A DNA stretch of 52,848 bases. Origin: JBIKWM01 sp044356305. Its GTDB lineage: Bacteria > Bacteroidota > Bacteroidia > UBA10329. This document shows positions 16,860 to 25,662 of the stretch, in pieces. Under the pieces are notes generated by a model. It did no database searches. It saw only the letters and a program-made list of their open reading frames with translations, and was not told where the DNA came from. The DNA lies in assembly GCA_044356305.1 (NCBI GenBank), contig JBIKWM010000023.1, forward strand, positions 1 to 52,848, read 5' to 3'. Numbering within the stretch: position 1 is the first letter of the stretch; every line of letters begins with the position of its first letter. A program made the translations under genes and the position numbers.

Positions 16860-18572
16860 ATGAAGAAAGCATTACCTCTTTTGCTTCTGTCAGCCTTAGG
16901 TACGGGTGCATTTGCACAGTGCCCTAATGGCCAGACCGAAGTGACCATGACCGTGGTCACTGATGCCTACGGTTCAGAGACCACGTGGACCATTACAGGT
17001 GCCACAGGAACCCCTGTCTACGCATCAGGCGGCCCATACACCGATGTTGAAGGAGACGGTGAGACGGTTAACTTCTGCGTTCCTGACGGCAGCACCATAT
17101 ACATTACGGTTGAAGATGCCTATGGCGATGGCATGTGCTGCGCATATGGCGATGGCGGTTGGACTGTCAATGTAGGCTCCACCACCGTTTCGTCAGGTGG
17201 TTCGTTCGGTACAGAAGAGAACGCCACTGTTACCCTCGGAACGGATCTCGGCATCAACTCATTGGATGTGCCGGGTGTTATTGCTCAAGGTAGCACGACC
17301 ATAACCGGGACAGTAAAGAACAACGGTATTGTAGCTGTGAATGGTTACACACTGGCTTACACCATGGACGGTGGCACACCTGTGAGTCAGAACTTCTCTG
17401 GCTCCATTGCACCAGGTACCACGGCCAATTTCAGCTTTAGCACCCCTTGGAATGCATCTGTAGGTCCTCACACCATTTCTCTTGATATGAGCGGTGTGGC
17501 CAATGATGCCCTAGCGGCCAACAATTCACTCAATGGCAGCATCAGCGTAGCCACTCAGAGTGTTCAGCGCGTTGCGCTCATCGAGGGCTTCACCAGCTCC
17601 ACATGCGCGCCTTGCGCCTCATTCAATGCTCAATACGACCCCATCCTGGAAAGTGTAAACACCAACCAGGCTGGATCGAACATCGCTGCTGTGAAGTACC
17701 AGATGAACTGGCCCCTCCCGGGCAACGACCCGAGTTATAACCCTGATGGTGTGACACGCAGAACATATTATGGTGTATCAGGTATTCCAGATTATTTCTT
17801 GGACGGCAAATCGCTGACCCAAGGAACAGAGCAGGAACTGATGGATGCGGCAGCAGTACCGGCTTTCGTGAGCATGTGCTTGGAGGTCTCTAGGACCGGG
17901 CTCGATGTAAACGTCAATGTGGGCGTCACCTCCTATGCTGATTTCGGTACGGGATATAAACTTCAGATCGCTGCTGTTGAGGAGTTCTACAGCTACCCTG
18001 CCTCAACCACCTCGCAGGACGAGTTCCATTTTGCTGAGCGTAAAATGTTGCCTAACGGAAGCGGCAACACCCTGTCTTCGATGACCACTGGTGGTTTCCA
18101 ATCTGTTGAGAAGAGCTACACTTTTGTGGAGGGCGGACCTGCTCAGGGCAACTACAACCTTTGGGGAACTTTGGATGAAGGGGTGATTGTTGTCGCCTTC
18201 GTTCAGAACACCTCTACCAAAGAGGTTCTACAGGCCGTGTTTGTAAAAGTGCCCGCTACAGGCCAGACCGCTACCTCTTGCCAGAATGTGAGTGTTGAGG
18301 AAGTGGCTACGAATGTGAGCGGCATGAGTGTTTACCCGAACCCCGCCACTGACAACGCCACCGTTCAGTTCAACCTGAATGCTTCTGACCGTGGCACCGT
18401 TGAGGTGTTGGACATCCGCGGCAGCCGCGTTATGAGCCTGCCTGTTGAGGACCTTCAAGTTGGTTTGAACAAGATCAGCCTGAACACCTCTGACCTCAAC
18501 TCAGGTCTGTACATGATCAACCTGAACCTTGAGAGCGGCCGTGTGAGCCGCAGGCTCACCGTCAATAAGTGA
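16860..18572 (+). CDS. Omp28-related surface protein with T9SS sorting domain
   Basis: 570 residues. Order: signal peptide (MKKALPLLLLSALGTGAFAQ); a Cys-containing beta domain with the acidic motif VEDAYGDGMCC (~75-125); a CARDB-like beta domain (~130-230); an Omp28-like thioredoxin-fold domain with CAPC after EGFTSSTCAPC (~240-470); and a type A T9SS sorting domain (MSVYPNPATDNATVQF..., ending RRLTVNK). It is probably exported through SprA and attached at the surface. It heads a co-directional run that also encodes a TlpA thioredoxin and a second Omp28-like lipoprotein, suggesting shared redox or folding work at the envelope. Confidence 0.85.
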   Translation: MKKALPLLLLSALGTGAFAQCPNGQTEVTMTVVTDAYGSETTWTITGATGTPVYASGGPYTDVEGDGETVNFCVPDGSTIYITVEDAYGDGMCCAYGDGGWTVNVGSTTVSSGGSFGTEENATVTLGTDLGINSLDVPGVIAQGSTTITGTVKNNGIVAVNGYTLAYTMDGGTPVSQNFSGSIAPGTTANFSFSTPWNASVGPHTISLDMSGVANDALAANNSLNGSISVATQSVQRVALIEGFTSSTCAPCASFNAQYDPILESVNTNQAGSNIAAVKYQMNWPLPGNDPSYNPDGVTRRTYYGVSGIPDYFLDGKSLTQGTEQELMDAAAVPAFVSMCLEVSRTGLDVNVNVGVTSYADFGTGYKLQIAAVEEFYSYPASTTSQDEFHFAERKMLPNGSGNTLSSMTTGGFQSVEKSYTFVEGGPAQGNYNLWGTLDEGVIVVAFVQNTSTKEVLQAVFVKVPATGQTATSCQNVSVEEVATNVSGMSVYPNPATDNATVQFNLNASDRGTVEVLDIRGSRVMSLPVEDLQVGLNKISLNTSDLNSGLYMINLNLESGRVSRRLTVNK

Positions 18573-18590
18573 TCTGACCACTCAGTCTAT

Positions 18591-18634
18591 GCCACGGGCC
18601 AAGGATCGGTACGACCTTTGGCCCGTGGCCTTTT
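18591..18634 (+). terminator. Rho-independent terminator
   Basis: GCCACGGGCCAAGG at 18591-18604 pairs with CCTTTGGCCCGTGGC at 18615-18629 (one bulge), followed by a T-tract. It ends the Omp28/T9SS transcript, so the following TlpA gene relies on read-through or on a separate promoter that I could not identify. Confidence 0.85.
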
Positions 18635-18653
18635 AATAACATTACCATAGACC

Positions 18654-19160
18654 ATGAGAAAAGTACTTTTAATAGCGGCACTTGCCATTGCATCGCAGCA
18701 GGTTCAGGCCCAGATAGCCAAGAAGGACTGGGCATTCCCATCGGTGGCACTCAAGGACATGGAAGGCCGTCCCTTCAACACATCAGACATAAAGAATGAC
18801 GGCAAGCCTGTTATCGTGTCGTTCTGGGCCACATGGTGCAAGCCCTGCATCTTGGAGCTGAACAACATTGCCGATGTTTATGCCGATTGGGAGAAGGAGA
18901 CGGGTGTAAAAGTGATAGCCGTCTCAATCGATGACTCACGCAACAGCGGCAAAGTGGCCCCTTTGGTCAGCAGCAAAGGTTGGAAATACCAGGTGTTGCT
19001 TGATGAGAACAGTGATCTGCGCAGGGCCATGAACGTGAATAACGTGCCTCACACATTCCTGCTCAACGGCAACATGGAGGTGGTATATCAGCACACCTCG
19101 TATAGTGAGGGCGATGAGGAACACCTGTATGAGGAGGTGAAGAAGGCACTCAAAAAGTGA
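18654..19160 (+). CDS. TlpA-like periplasmic thioredoxin
   Basis: 168 residues. The signal peptide (MRKVLLIAALAIASQQVQAQ) is followed by a redoxin/TlpA fold with active site WCKPC (Cys62, Cys65) and the cis-Pro segment NNVPHTF. It is predicted to reduce or isomerise disulfides in the periplasm. Its stop lies 12 bases before the next ATG, so it is probably in an operon with the DUF6029-like and Omp28 genes, all rich in Cys or exported. Confidence 0.9.
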   Translation: MRKVLLIAALAIASQQVQAQIAKKDWAFPSVALKDMEGRPFNTSDIKNDGKPVIVSFWATWCKPCILELNNIADVYADWEKETGVKVIAVSIDDSRNSGKVAPLVSSKGWKYQVLLDENSDLRRAMNVNNVPHTFLLNGNMEVVYQHTSYSEGDEEHLYEEVKKALKK

Positions 19161-19171
19161 TATCGTAGCGG

Positions 19172-20863
19172 ATGAGGAAGATAGGTTCGCTGGCACTTGC
19201 CTTGTTGTCTGCCACGGGCGTCCTGGCTCAGGATGCCGGACAGGCGGCCACCAACGGCAGCAGCGGTAGTCAGAGCGACAAGGGCAAATGGGGCGAGGTG
19301 CACGGCAATGTGCAGTTCGACACCCAGATCTATAACCCGGATACCGCCATCGGAGCGCCACCGGTTCCAGAAAAGCTGTTGATGAACGGGTTCACAAACC
19401 TGATCTACACCAAGGGCAAATTCACGGTCGGCATACGCTACGAGAACTACCTGAATGTGATCCAGGGGTTTGATCAGCGCTATAAGGGGCAGGGCATAGC
19501 CTACCGATATGCAAGTTTTGAATCAGATTTCCTGAGCATCACTGTAGGGAATTTCTATGAGCAGTTCGGCAGTGGTATGGTGCTGCGCACGTATGTGGAA
19601 CCGGGTCTGGGTTTCGACAACTCAATTGACGGTGCCCGTGTGAAGGCCCATGTGCTGGGTGGTGTATATGTGAAGGGAGTGATAGGCAAACAGCGGTCGT
19701 TCTTTGACCATGGCCCGGGCATTGTGCGGGGTATTGATGGTGAGATAGTGCTGAACGAGACCATCAAGAAGCTGGCGAATGCCAAGACGCGGTTCTCAGT
19801 AGGCGGCAGTTTTGTCAGCAAGTATCAGGAGGATGATGACCCCGATTTTGAACTGCCTGAGAATGTGGGTGCATGGGCGGCCCGATTCAACCTCACCAGC
19901 GGCAAGTTCGGGCTTAATGGGGAATATGCCAGCAAGATCAACGACCCCCAGGCCAGCAATACGTTCCTGTATGAGGGCGTGCTGCGCAAGAACTACAGCC
20001 CAGGTAGTGCGGTGTTGCTCAATGCCACCTTTGCAACCGAAGGTCTGGGTCTGATATTGAGCGCCAAGCGGACGCAGAACATGGATTTCAGGAGCGATAG
20101 GTACGCATCGGGCTTCAACCTCAACATCAATTACCTACCGGCCCTCACCAAACAGCACACCTATCTGCTGGCCGCCTCGCTATACCCGTATGCTACGCAG
20201 CCCAATGGCGAGTGGGCGGTGCAGGGCGAGGTGAGTTATCAGATCAAGCGCGGATCAAAATTGGGTGGCAAATACGGCACATACATCAATGTGAACTACT
20301 CTCATGCCTATGGGCTCCATACCGTGGTGAACGATGCCAAGAGCGGCCTCGATGCCTCTTTCTTCGGGCATGGCAGCCTTTACTTCCGCGACATCAATGT
20401 CGAGATAAGCCGCAAGTTCACCAAGGATTTCAAAGCCGCGGTGAAGTATTTCAACATCACCTACAATAAGGATGTTGTTCAAGGTCTGGTGGGTTATGGA
20501 ACCATCAACGCCCATATAGCCGTGGTGGACCTCACCTATAAAGTGAAGCCGAAGCATGCATTGCGCCTGGAGCTACAGGGCCTGTTCACCGGACAGGACC
20601 AAGGGTCGTGGGCAGTTGCCATGCTCGAGTACACATGGTCGCCTCACTTCTTTGTGGCGGTGCTCGATCAATGGAACTATGGCAATCCGCACGAGGAGAA
20701 GCGTCTGCATTACCCCTACATTCAAGTGGGTTACACACATAACGCATCACGCATCACGCTGAGTTATGGTCGCCAAAGGGCAGGTATTTTCTGCGTTGGT
20801 GGAATCTGTAGGAATGTGCCTGCTTCAAACGGTGTGAGCCTCAGCATCACCACAAGTTTCTGA
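19172..20863 (+). CDS. Outer-membrane beta-barrel protein, DUF6029-like
   Basis: 563 residues. The signal peptide is MRKIGSLALALLSATGVLAQ, followed by a long series of amphipathic strands ending with the barrel-like ...VSLSITTSF. The N-terminal pattern (GEVHGNVQFDTQIYNPD, LIYTKGKFTVGIRYENYLN, SITVGNFYEQFGSGMVLRTY) is what I associate with Bacteroidota DUF6029 proteins. Function is unknown. It sits between tlpA and an Omp28-like lipoprotein with very short gaps, so the group is likely one transcript. Confidence 0.75.
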   Translation: MRKIGSLALALLSATGVLAQDAGQAATNGSSGSQSDKGKWGEVHGNVQFDTQIYNPDTAIGAPPVPEKLLMNGFTNLIYTKGKFTVGIRYENYLNVIQGFDQRYKGQGIAYRYASFESDFLSITVGNFYEQFGSGMVLRTYVEPGLGFDNSIDGARVKAHVLGGVYVKGVIGKQRSFFDHGPGIVRGIDGEIVLNETIKKLANAKTRFSVGGSFVSKYQEDDDPDFELPENVGAWAARFNLTSGKFGLNGEYASKINDPQASNTFLYEGVLRKNYSPGSAVLLNATFATEGLGLILSAKRTQNMDFRSDRYASGFNLNINYLPALTKQHTYLLAASLYPYATQPNGEWAVQGEVSYQIKRGSKLGGKYGTYINVNYSHAYGLHTVVNDAKSGLDASFFGHGSLYFRDINVEISRKFTKDFKAAVKYFNITYNKDVVQGLVGYGTINAHIAVVDLTYKVKPKHALRLELQGLFTGQDQGSWAVAMLEYTWSPHFFVAVLDQWNYGNPHEEKRLHYPYIQVGYTHNASRITLSYGRQRAGIFCVGGICRNVPASNGVSLSITTSF

Positions 20864-20869
20864 ATCATC

Positions 20870-21850
20870 ATGAATAAGAACCTCTTCTTCGTAATGGCTG
20901 CGACCTTGGTGGCGGCCAGTGGCTGCGACATTGTGGAACCGCCCAAATACGGCTGCATTGACCCGATAGCTGATAATTACGATCCCGAGGCCGACCACGA
21001 TGACGGCTCGTGCATCTATGACCCTAGTCTGTTCAGAGGCTGCACGGACTCCACAGCGGCCAACTACGATCCGTTGGCGCTTGTGAGCAACTGCCACTGC
21101 ATATACGACAATGTGAGGAAGATACTGGTGGAGGACTACACCGGCCATACCTGCGGCAATTGCCCACGCGCGGCCGAAGTACTGCATGAATTGGGCTGCG
21201 AATGGGGCGACCGCGTGGTGCCGTTGGCCGTGCACGTGGGCTTTTTCGCGATACCCGAACCCCCGATGTATGCGGCTGATTACCGTACCACGTTCGGCAA
21301 CGATTGGAACCTGACCTTCGGTAACTCGGCCGCTGGGCTGCCCAACGGGCTGGTGAACCGCACCCCCGATGGTGGCAACTACATCAGGAGCTACACTGCC
21401 TGGGCCGCATTGGCCGCAAACATGCTGGACCAACCGGCCGAGGCCAACCTGACCCTTACCAACACATACAGCGAGGCCACGCGCACTGTGAATGTTGTGG
21501 TCGACATCAACGTGCTTGCCGACCTGAACAATGGACCCTACAAGCTGAATGTGGTGGTGAGTGAGGACAGCATAGTTGATTTCCAGAAAGATTATGACCC
21601 CAATCTGACCGATGAGAATAGGGCCGATTACACCCACATGCACATGTTGCGCACCAGCCTAACGGGCTCGTGGGGTGCTGACGTCAACAGTGGGGCGAAT
21701 CTGACAAGTGGGACCAACCTGACCCAGAGTTTCAGCATTGTACTCGATGCAGCTTGGGTCGACCACAACTGCAACATTGTGGCCTGGCTGGCGCGCGATG
21801 ACAACAAGAGCGTGATACAGGCCGAGTACCGCCCTGTGATAGCTGAATGA
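20870..21850 (+). CDS. Omp28-related lipoprotein with Cys/Asp-rich NYDP repeats
   Basis: 326 residues. The lipobox AASGC near residue 20 predicts a lipoprotein. Two imperfect repeats follow: C-x-D-P-I-A-x-NYDPEA-x-x-DDGSCIY, then C-x-D-S-T-A-x-NYDPLA with SNCHCIYD. This acidic Cys motif is common in Bacteroidota surface proteins and may bind calcium. An Omp28-like thioredoxin-fold domain with CGNC after DYTGHTCGNC fills the rest. It overlaps the next gene by 4 bases. It is predicted on the outer membrane and may partner with the upstream TlpA or T9SS-Omp28 proteins. Confidence 0.82.
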   Translation: MNKNLFFVMAATLVAASGCDIVEPPKYGCIDPIADNYDPEADHDDGSCIYDPSLFRGCTDSTAANYDPLALVSNCHCIYDNVRKILVEDYTGHTCGNCPRAAEVLHELGCEWGDRVVPLAVHVGFFAIPEPPMYAADYRTTFGNDWNLTFGNSAAGLPNGLVNRTPDGGNYIRSYTAWAALAANMLDQPAEANLTLTNTYSEATRTVNVVVDINVLADLNNGPYKLNVVVSEDSIVDFQKDYDPNLTDENRADYTHMHMLRTSLTGSWGADVNSGANLTSGTNLTQSFSIVLDAAWVDHNCNIVAWLARDDNKSVIQAEYRPVIAE

Positions 21851-22503
21851 GGCTGATCATCGGAATTGTGGTATGCCTGCTGCCTGTTTTGTCGCAGGCA
21901 CAGATTTTCGGTGGTGGGCTGTATGCCGGTATCGTAACATCGCAGGTAAGCGGTGATGACCTTGGTGGGTTCAACAAGCCCGGTTTCTGGGGCGGTGGCT
22001 ATGTAGATGTGCGTTTCAGGCCCAAGAGCACACTGCAATTGGAGATGAGCTTCATCCAGAAGGGCAGCCGTATGGCACCCACTGTTGACAATAACAACCA
22101 GTACTACCTCATAGGGTTGAACTACATTGAACTGCCGCTGTTGTACCGCTGGTATGGCATACGCAACATGAGCATTGAATTGGGCCCGCAGTTCGGTTTT
22201 CTACTCACACAGACTGAAGAGAATCAGTTTGGCCCCATAACGGGAAAGCCGCCCTTCAAGGTGTTTGAACTGAGCGGTGCCGTAGGTCTGAGTTACTTCT
22301 TCCTTCCGAGCAAGAAACTGGAAGTGAACGCGCGCTATGCCAATTCGATATTACCTGTTCGGGGCGATTTTATCCAATGGCCCTACGGTGGTCAGCTCAA
22401 TCAGCTCATTGCCTTTTCAATCAGGTGGTGGTTCAAGACCACCTATGTGGCACCCCCGAAGAAGGTGAAGGAGAAAGAACTGACCGAGCCTGAGTCGAGA
22501 TGA
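21847..22503 (+). CDS. Outer-membrane beta-barrel protein (PorT-like, PF13568 type)
   Basis: 218 residues. The signal peptide is MRLIIGIVVCLLPVLSQAQ. Eight or so strands follow with the features of the small Bacteroidota outer-membrane barrel family (YAGIVTSQVSGDDLGGFNKPGFWGG..., LQLEMSFIQKGS, YIELPLLYRW, ELGPQFGFLL). It resembles PorT-type proteins but the family is broad, so no symbol is given. ATGA overlaps tie it to both the Omp28 lipoprotein upstream and ubiX downstream. Confidence 0.78.
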   Translation: MRLIIGIVVCLLPVLSQAQIFGGGLYAGIVTSQVSGDDLGGFNKPGFWGGGYVDVRFRPKSTLQLEMSFIQKGSRMAPTVDNNNQYYLIGLNYIELPLLYRWYGIRNMSIELGPQFGFLLTQTEENQFGPITGKPPFKVFELSGAVGLSYFFLPSKKLEVNARYANSILPVRGDFIQWPYGGQLNQLIAFSIRWWFKTTYVAPPKKVKEKELTEPESR

Positions 22504-23063
22504 GACATCGGATAGTAGTCGGGATAACCGGTGCCAGCGGAGCCATCTATGCCAAGGTGCTATTGGACAGATTGGCTCATTTCAGCGGTCAGATTGAAGC
22601 CTGTGGCGTGGTGATGAGTGACAATGCCCGCCAGGTGTGGGAGTTGGAACTGGGCGATGACTCCTATCGTCAGATTCCCTTCACCATCTATGATCGGAAC
22701 GATTTCAACGCCCCTTTCGCCAGTGGATCGGCTCGCTACGGCACCATGATCGTTTGCCCGTGCAGCATGGGTACCATGGCCAGAGTGGCCACCGGAGTGA
22801 GCAATGACCTGATGACCAGGGCAGCCGATGTGATGCTCAAGGAGCGCAGACGGCTCATCCTCGTTCCGCGCGACACGCCTTACAGCCTCATACATCTGCG
22901 CAACATGACTTCGCTTACCGAGGCGGGAGCCATAATAGCCCCGGCCAGCCCTTCGTTCTATAGCCGTCCGCAGGACCTGGCCTCTTTGGCCCGCACTGTG
23001 GTGGACAGAGTACTGGACCTTGCCGGACTTGAGGTGGACGGATACCGCTGGGGAGCGGGCTGA
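22500..23063 (+). CDS. ubiX: Flavin prenyltransferase UbiX
   Basis: 187 residues, normal length. It opens with the flavoprotein signature IVVGITGASGAIYAK. Later blocks are CPCSMGTMARVATG, DVMLKERRRLILVPRDTPYS and HLRNMTSLTEAGAIIAPASPSFY. UbiX makes prenylated FMN for UbiD-type decarboxylases. Its start overlaps the upstream barrel gene by 4 bases and it is convergent with the patatin gene 9 bases away. No ubiD partner is in the window. Confidence 0.95.
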   Translation: MRHRIVVGITGASGAIYAKVLLDRLAHFSGQIEACGVVMSDNARQVWELELGDDSYRQIPFTIYDRNDFNAPFASGSARYGTMIVCPCSMGTMARVATGVSNDLMTRAADVMLKERRRLILVPRDTPYSLIHLRNMTSLTEAGAIIAPASPSFYSRPQDLASLARTVVDRVLDLAGLEVDGYRWGAG

Positions 23064-23072
23064 GCGGTTCTT

Positions 23073-25373
23073 TTACTCTAAAGCTCTGTTGTTGAAAAGG
23101 ATGTACCCGATGTGGAACAGCACGCTCCACGGGGTCTGTTCCTTGTCGTGGTAATTGACCATGAGGCTGATGGGCCCCACAGGGCTATTGTACACCAGCC
23201 CGCCCATGCCCATGAAACGGGGGTCCCATTGAATAGGCTTGTAAGCGGTGCTCAGGTCGGGGTTCTGCCTGAAACGCTGGTAAGGGTGGAAAGTGTAGCC
23301 TTCAACGCGCAGGTCGAGCTGTTTCCAGATGGTCCAGACGATGCGGGCGCCAGCCCCGGCCCATTTGTTGGCACGGAACTGCTGTAGGAAAAGCGTACTG
23401 CTCTCGGGTGTGGGCTGAAACACGGGAGCCATGAGCGTGGAAGCCGCATAGTTGCTGAAAAAGTCCTGAGTGCTGAACATAACCTCGGCCAGTATGCCCA
23501 CGCGCAGGGGCTTAATGATGCGGAAATACTGCTCGTACCTGAGGCGGATGCTCACCCACAGGTGGTCCTGCTCAAAGACGGTGTCGGTAGGGGCGGTGGT
23601 GCCAGGCACATTCACTTCGCGGCCCCAGTTCATGCGGAACCGAACCATGTAGGCCCGGCCCTGATTGGCGTATTGCCTGCGGTTGAGGGTGTTGCGCTCG
23701 AGCCGGGCCGCAGTGGTCATCAGGTTCACAGTTGCGGCATCGGGGTCGTCATCATTTGTGAAATCGGGAGTTAGGTAATACTTGTTGGTGATATTGGCCC
23801 AACCCAGCGAGCCGATGAACTTGAGTTTGGTGCCGAGCGGCAGACCGGCATCCAATATGGCATAGCGTTCGGTCTGTGTGAGGAAACTGGGCTTGGTCTC
23901 CTCAAAAAAGGTGCTGAAACTCTCAAAGTAGTTCCACTGGTTGAGGGTGATGCCGCCCTCGATAAAAAACGGTACGATGCCGGGCACATCAAGCCGGCCG
24001 CGCACCTGCCCGCTGGTGTAGAACTTCCCGATGTGGGTGTTGGCAAAGACGCTCAGGGCAAGGCGGCCAAGGAACTTGTATTCGAGCCCGATGAATGCCT
24101 GATTGATGCTGCGCGATGCCACGTTGCCACCTATGGAGGCTATGATGTCCTTGTCGGGTTCAATGTCGAGGTCAAGGTCGAAGAATCCAGTGGCCGGATT
24201 GAAAGTGGCCACAGGGTAGATATGCTTCAGTTTGTCATCGGCCACAAGATTGAAATAGGCGCGCTTGAGTTTATTGAACGGTATGACCGACTGCCGCTGC
24301 CTGATGCTGCGAACCACATACTCGCTCTGATATCTGTTCAGCCCTGAAATGGTGATGTCCTTGAACATCATGGCGGGTTTGCGCGCCTCAAAACGCTGCC
24401 TGCGCAGGGCCATCTCGGTGGTGTCTCTCCGGGCCTGCACAAGGGCAGTCACATCGGGCATCATCTTCAGGGCGGTGCGATATCCACCTTCAATGATCTC
24501 GCGGTTGCGGGTGAAATCCATCACCGGCACATCGGGTATCTCCGGACGGATGATGATACCGTTGTCGCACACCGCGTCATAGTTGGTGTTGTGCATCAGC
24601 AGAGCCTTCAGCTGCGAACCGATGTCGCCTTTTTTGGGCGGCTTGTTGGCCGTGGCCACAGTGCTGCCTATGATTATGTCGGGGAAGAAATCCTCGAGCA
24701 CCACATCGCTCGGAAAGTTGTTGTAGAGACCGCCATCGAACAGCATTTTTCCATCTACAATGATGGGCCGCATGTACAGCGGATAGGTTGTGCTGCTGCG
24801 CACCGCCTGACACAGGTCTCCTTTGCGCCACACCACCTGTTTCTTGTCGGCCACATCGGCCGCAATGCAGCGGAAGGGCACCATGAGGCTGTCGAAATCA
24901 TTTCCTGCAGCAGCCGATGGGGCTGCGAAGAACTGGATCATGCCCATGTCCATGCCGAAGGGCTCAACGATATTGGTCGGAATACTGGCGTGCAGGCCTG
25001 AGTCAATCTCAAAGCGGACTTTGAGCCACGTGGGGTCGGGGTCGCGGGTCTTGAAGTAGTATTTGTATTCCTCGCCAATGATACCCTTGGCCATGTTGTA
25101 GAACTCATCGCTCAAGGCAATGCGCTCCATCTCGGCCGGGGTGTAACCCGATGCGTACATGGCCCCCACCAGCGCCCCGGCCGATGTGCCTGCTATGTAG
25201 TCGATAGGGATGTTGTTCTCTTCCAGCGCCCGCAGCACACCGATGTGGGCCAGGCCGCTGCTGCCCCCACCGCTCAGCACCACGCCCACAGTCTGCCGTT
25301 GCTGGGCGGCACAGGGCAGCCAAAGCACAGCAGACAGGAACACGTAAAAAGCTGAGAAACGCATGCCCGACAT
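23073..25373 (-). CDS. Patatin-like phospholipase fused to POTRA and outer-membrane barrel (PlpD/type Vd-like)
   Basis: 766 residues. A signal peptide is followed by a patatin domain: oxyanion block SGGGSSGLAHIG, nucleophile Ser64 in GTSAG, and Asp213 in the DGG motif. A POTRA-like segment follows (~320-410, KDITISGLNRYQSEYVVRSI...), then a ~350-residue Omp85-type barrel ending GYILFNNRALE. The architecture matches PlpD-type proteins (type Vd secretion) widespread in Bacteroidota. It probably hydrolyses phospholipids or lipid-like esters at the surface or periplasm. The start at 25373 follows a TAGCTTTG box by 7 bases. Confidence 0.9.
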   Translation of the reverse strand: MSGMRFSAFYVFLSAVLWLPCAAQQRQTVGVVLSGGGSSGLAHIGVLRALEENNIPIDYIAGTSAGALVGAMYASGYTPAEMERIALSDEFYNMAKGIIGEEYKYYFKTRDPDPTWLKVRFEIDSGLHASIPTNIVEPFGMDMGMIQFFAAPSAAAGNDFDSLMVPFRCIAADVADKKQVVWRKGDLCQAVRSSTTYPLYMRPIIVDGKMLFDGGLYNNFPSDVVLEDFFPDIIIGSTVATANKPPKKGDIGSQLKALLMHNTNYDAVCDNGIIIRPEIPDVPVMDFTRNREIIEGGYRTALKMMPDVTALVQARRDTTEMALRRQRFEARKPAMMFKDITISGLNRYQSEYVVRSIRQRQSVIPFNKLKRAYFNLVADDKLKHIYPVATFNPATGFFDLDLDIEPDKDIIASIGGNVASRSINQAFIGLEYKFLGRLALSVFANTHIGKFYTSGQVRGRLDVPGIVPFFIEGGITLNQWNYFESFSTFFEETKPSFLTQTERYAILDAGLPLGTKLKFIGSLGWANITNKYYLTPDFTNDDDPDAATVNLMTTAARLERNTLNRRQYANQGRAYMVRFRMNWGREVNVPGTTAPTDTVFEQDHLWVSIRLRYEQYFRIIKPLRVGILAEVMFSTQDFFSNYAASTLMAPVFQPTPESSTLFLQQFRANKWAGAGARIVWTIWKQLDLRVEGYTFHPYQRFRQNPDLSTAYKPIQWDPRFMGMGGLVYNSPVGPISLMVNYHDKEQTPWSVLFHIGYILFNNRALE

Positions 25374-25380
25374 AGTTCTG

Positions 25381-25388
25381 CAAAGCTA
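25381..25388 (-). promoter_or_regulatory. -7 element TAGCTTTG for the patatin gene
   Basis: Perfect TAnnTTTG on the minus strand, 7 bases before the start codon at 25373. The remaining ~270 bases up to the end of the LuxC-type gene contain no gene that I can see. Confidence 0.6.
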
Positions 25389-25662
25389 CCATGCAGCCCG
25401 GCCGGAGGCCTAAGCGCAATTGCGTACTTGAGTACTGATAAGGCCGATTCGCACGGATTCTGGCGATAGTTCTCGCACAGACTTCCCTGATGGAGAAGAA
25501 GGACGCTCTGACCTTCTTCGATGCGCGCCAACAGGCGTCAGTATCCTGATTGGTGCGATTGACATAAGCCGCCCGTGAGCTGAAATTCAGTTCCAGACGG
25601 ATGATGAGGAATGACATCTGGGCCAAAGACCCTGAGTCAACCTGAAACGCTCCGGCCTGTCT

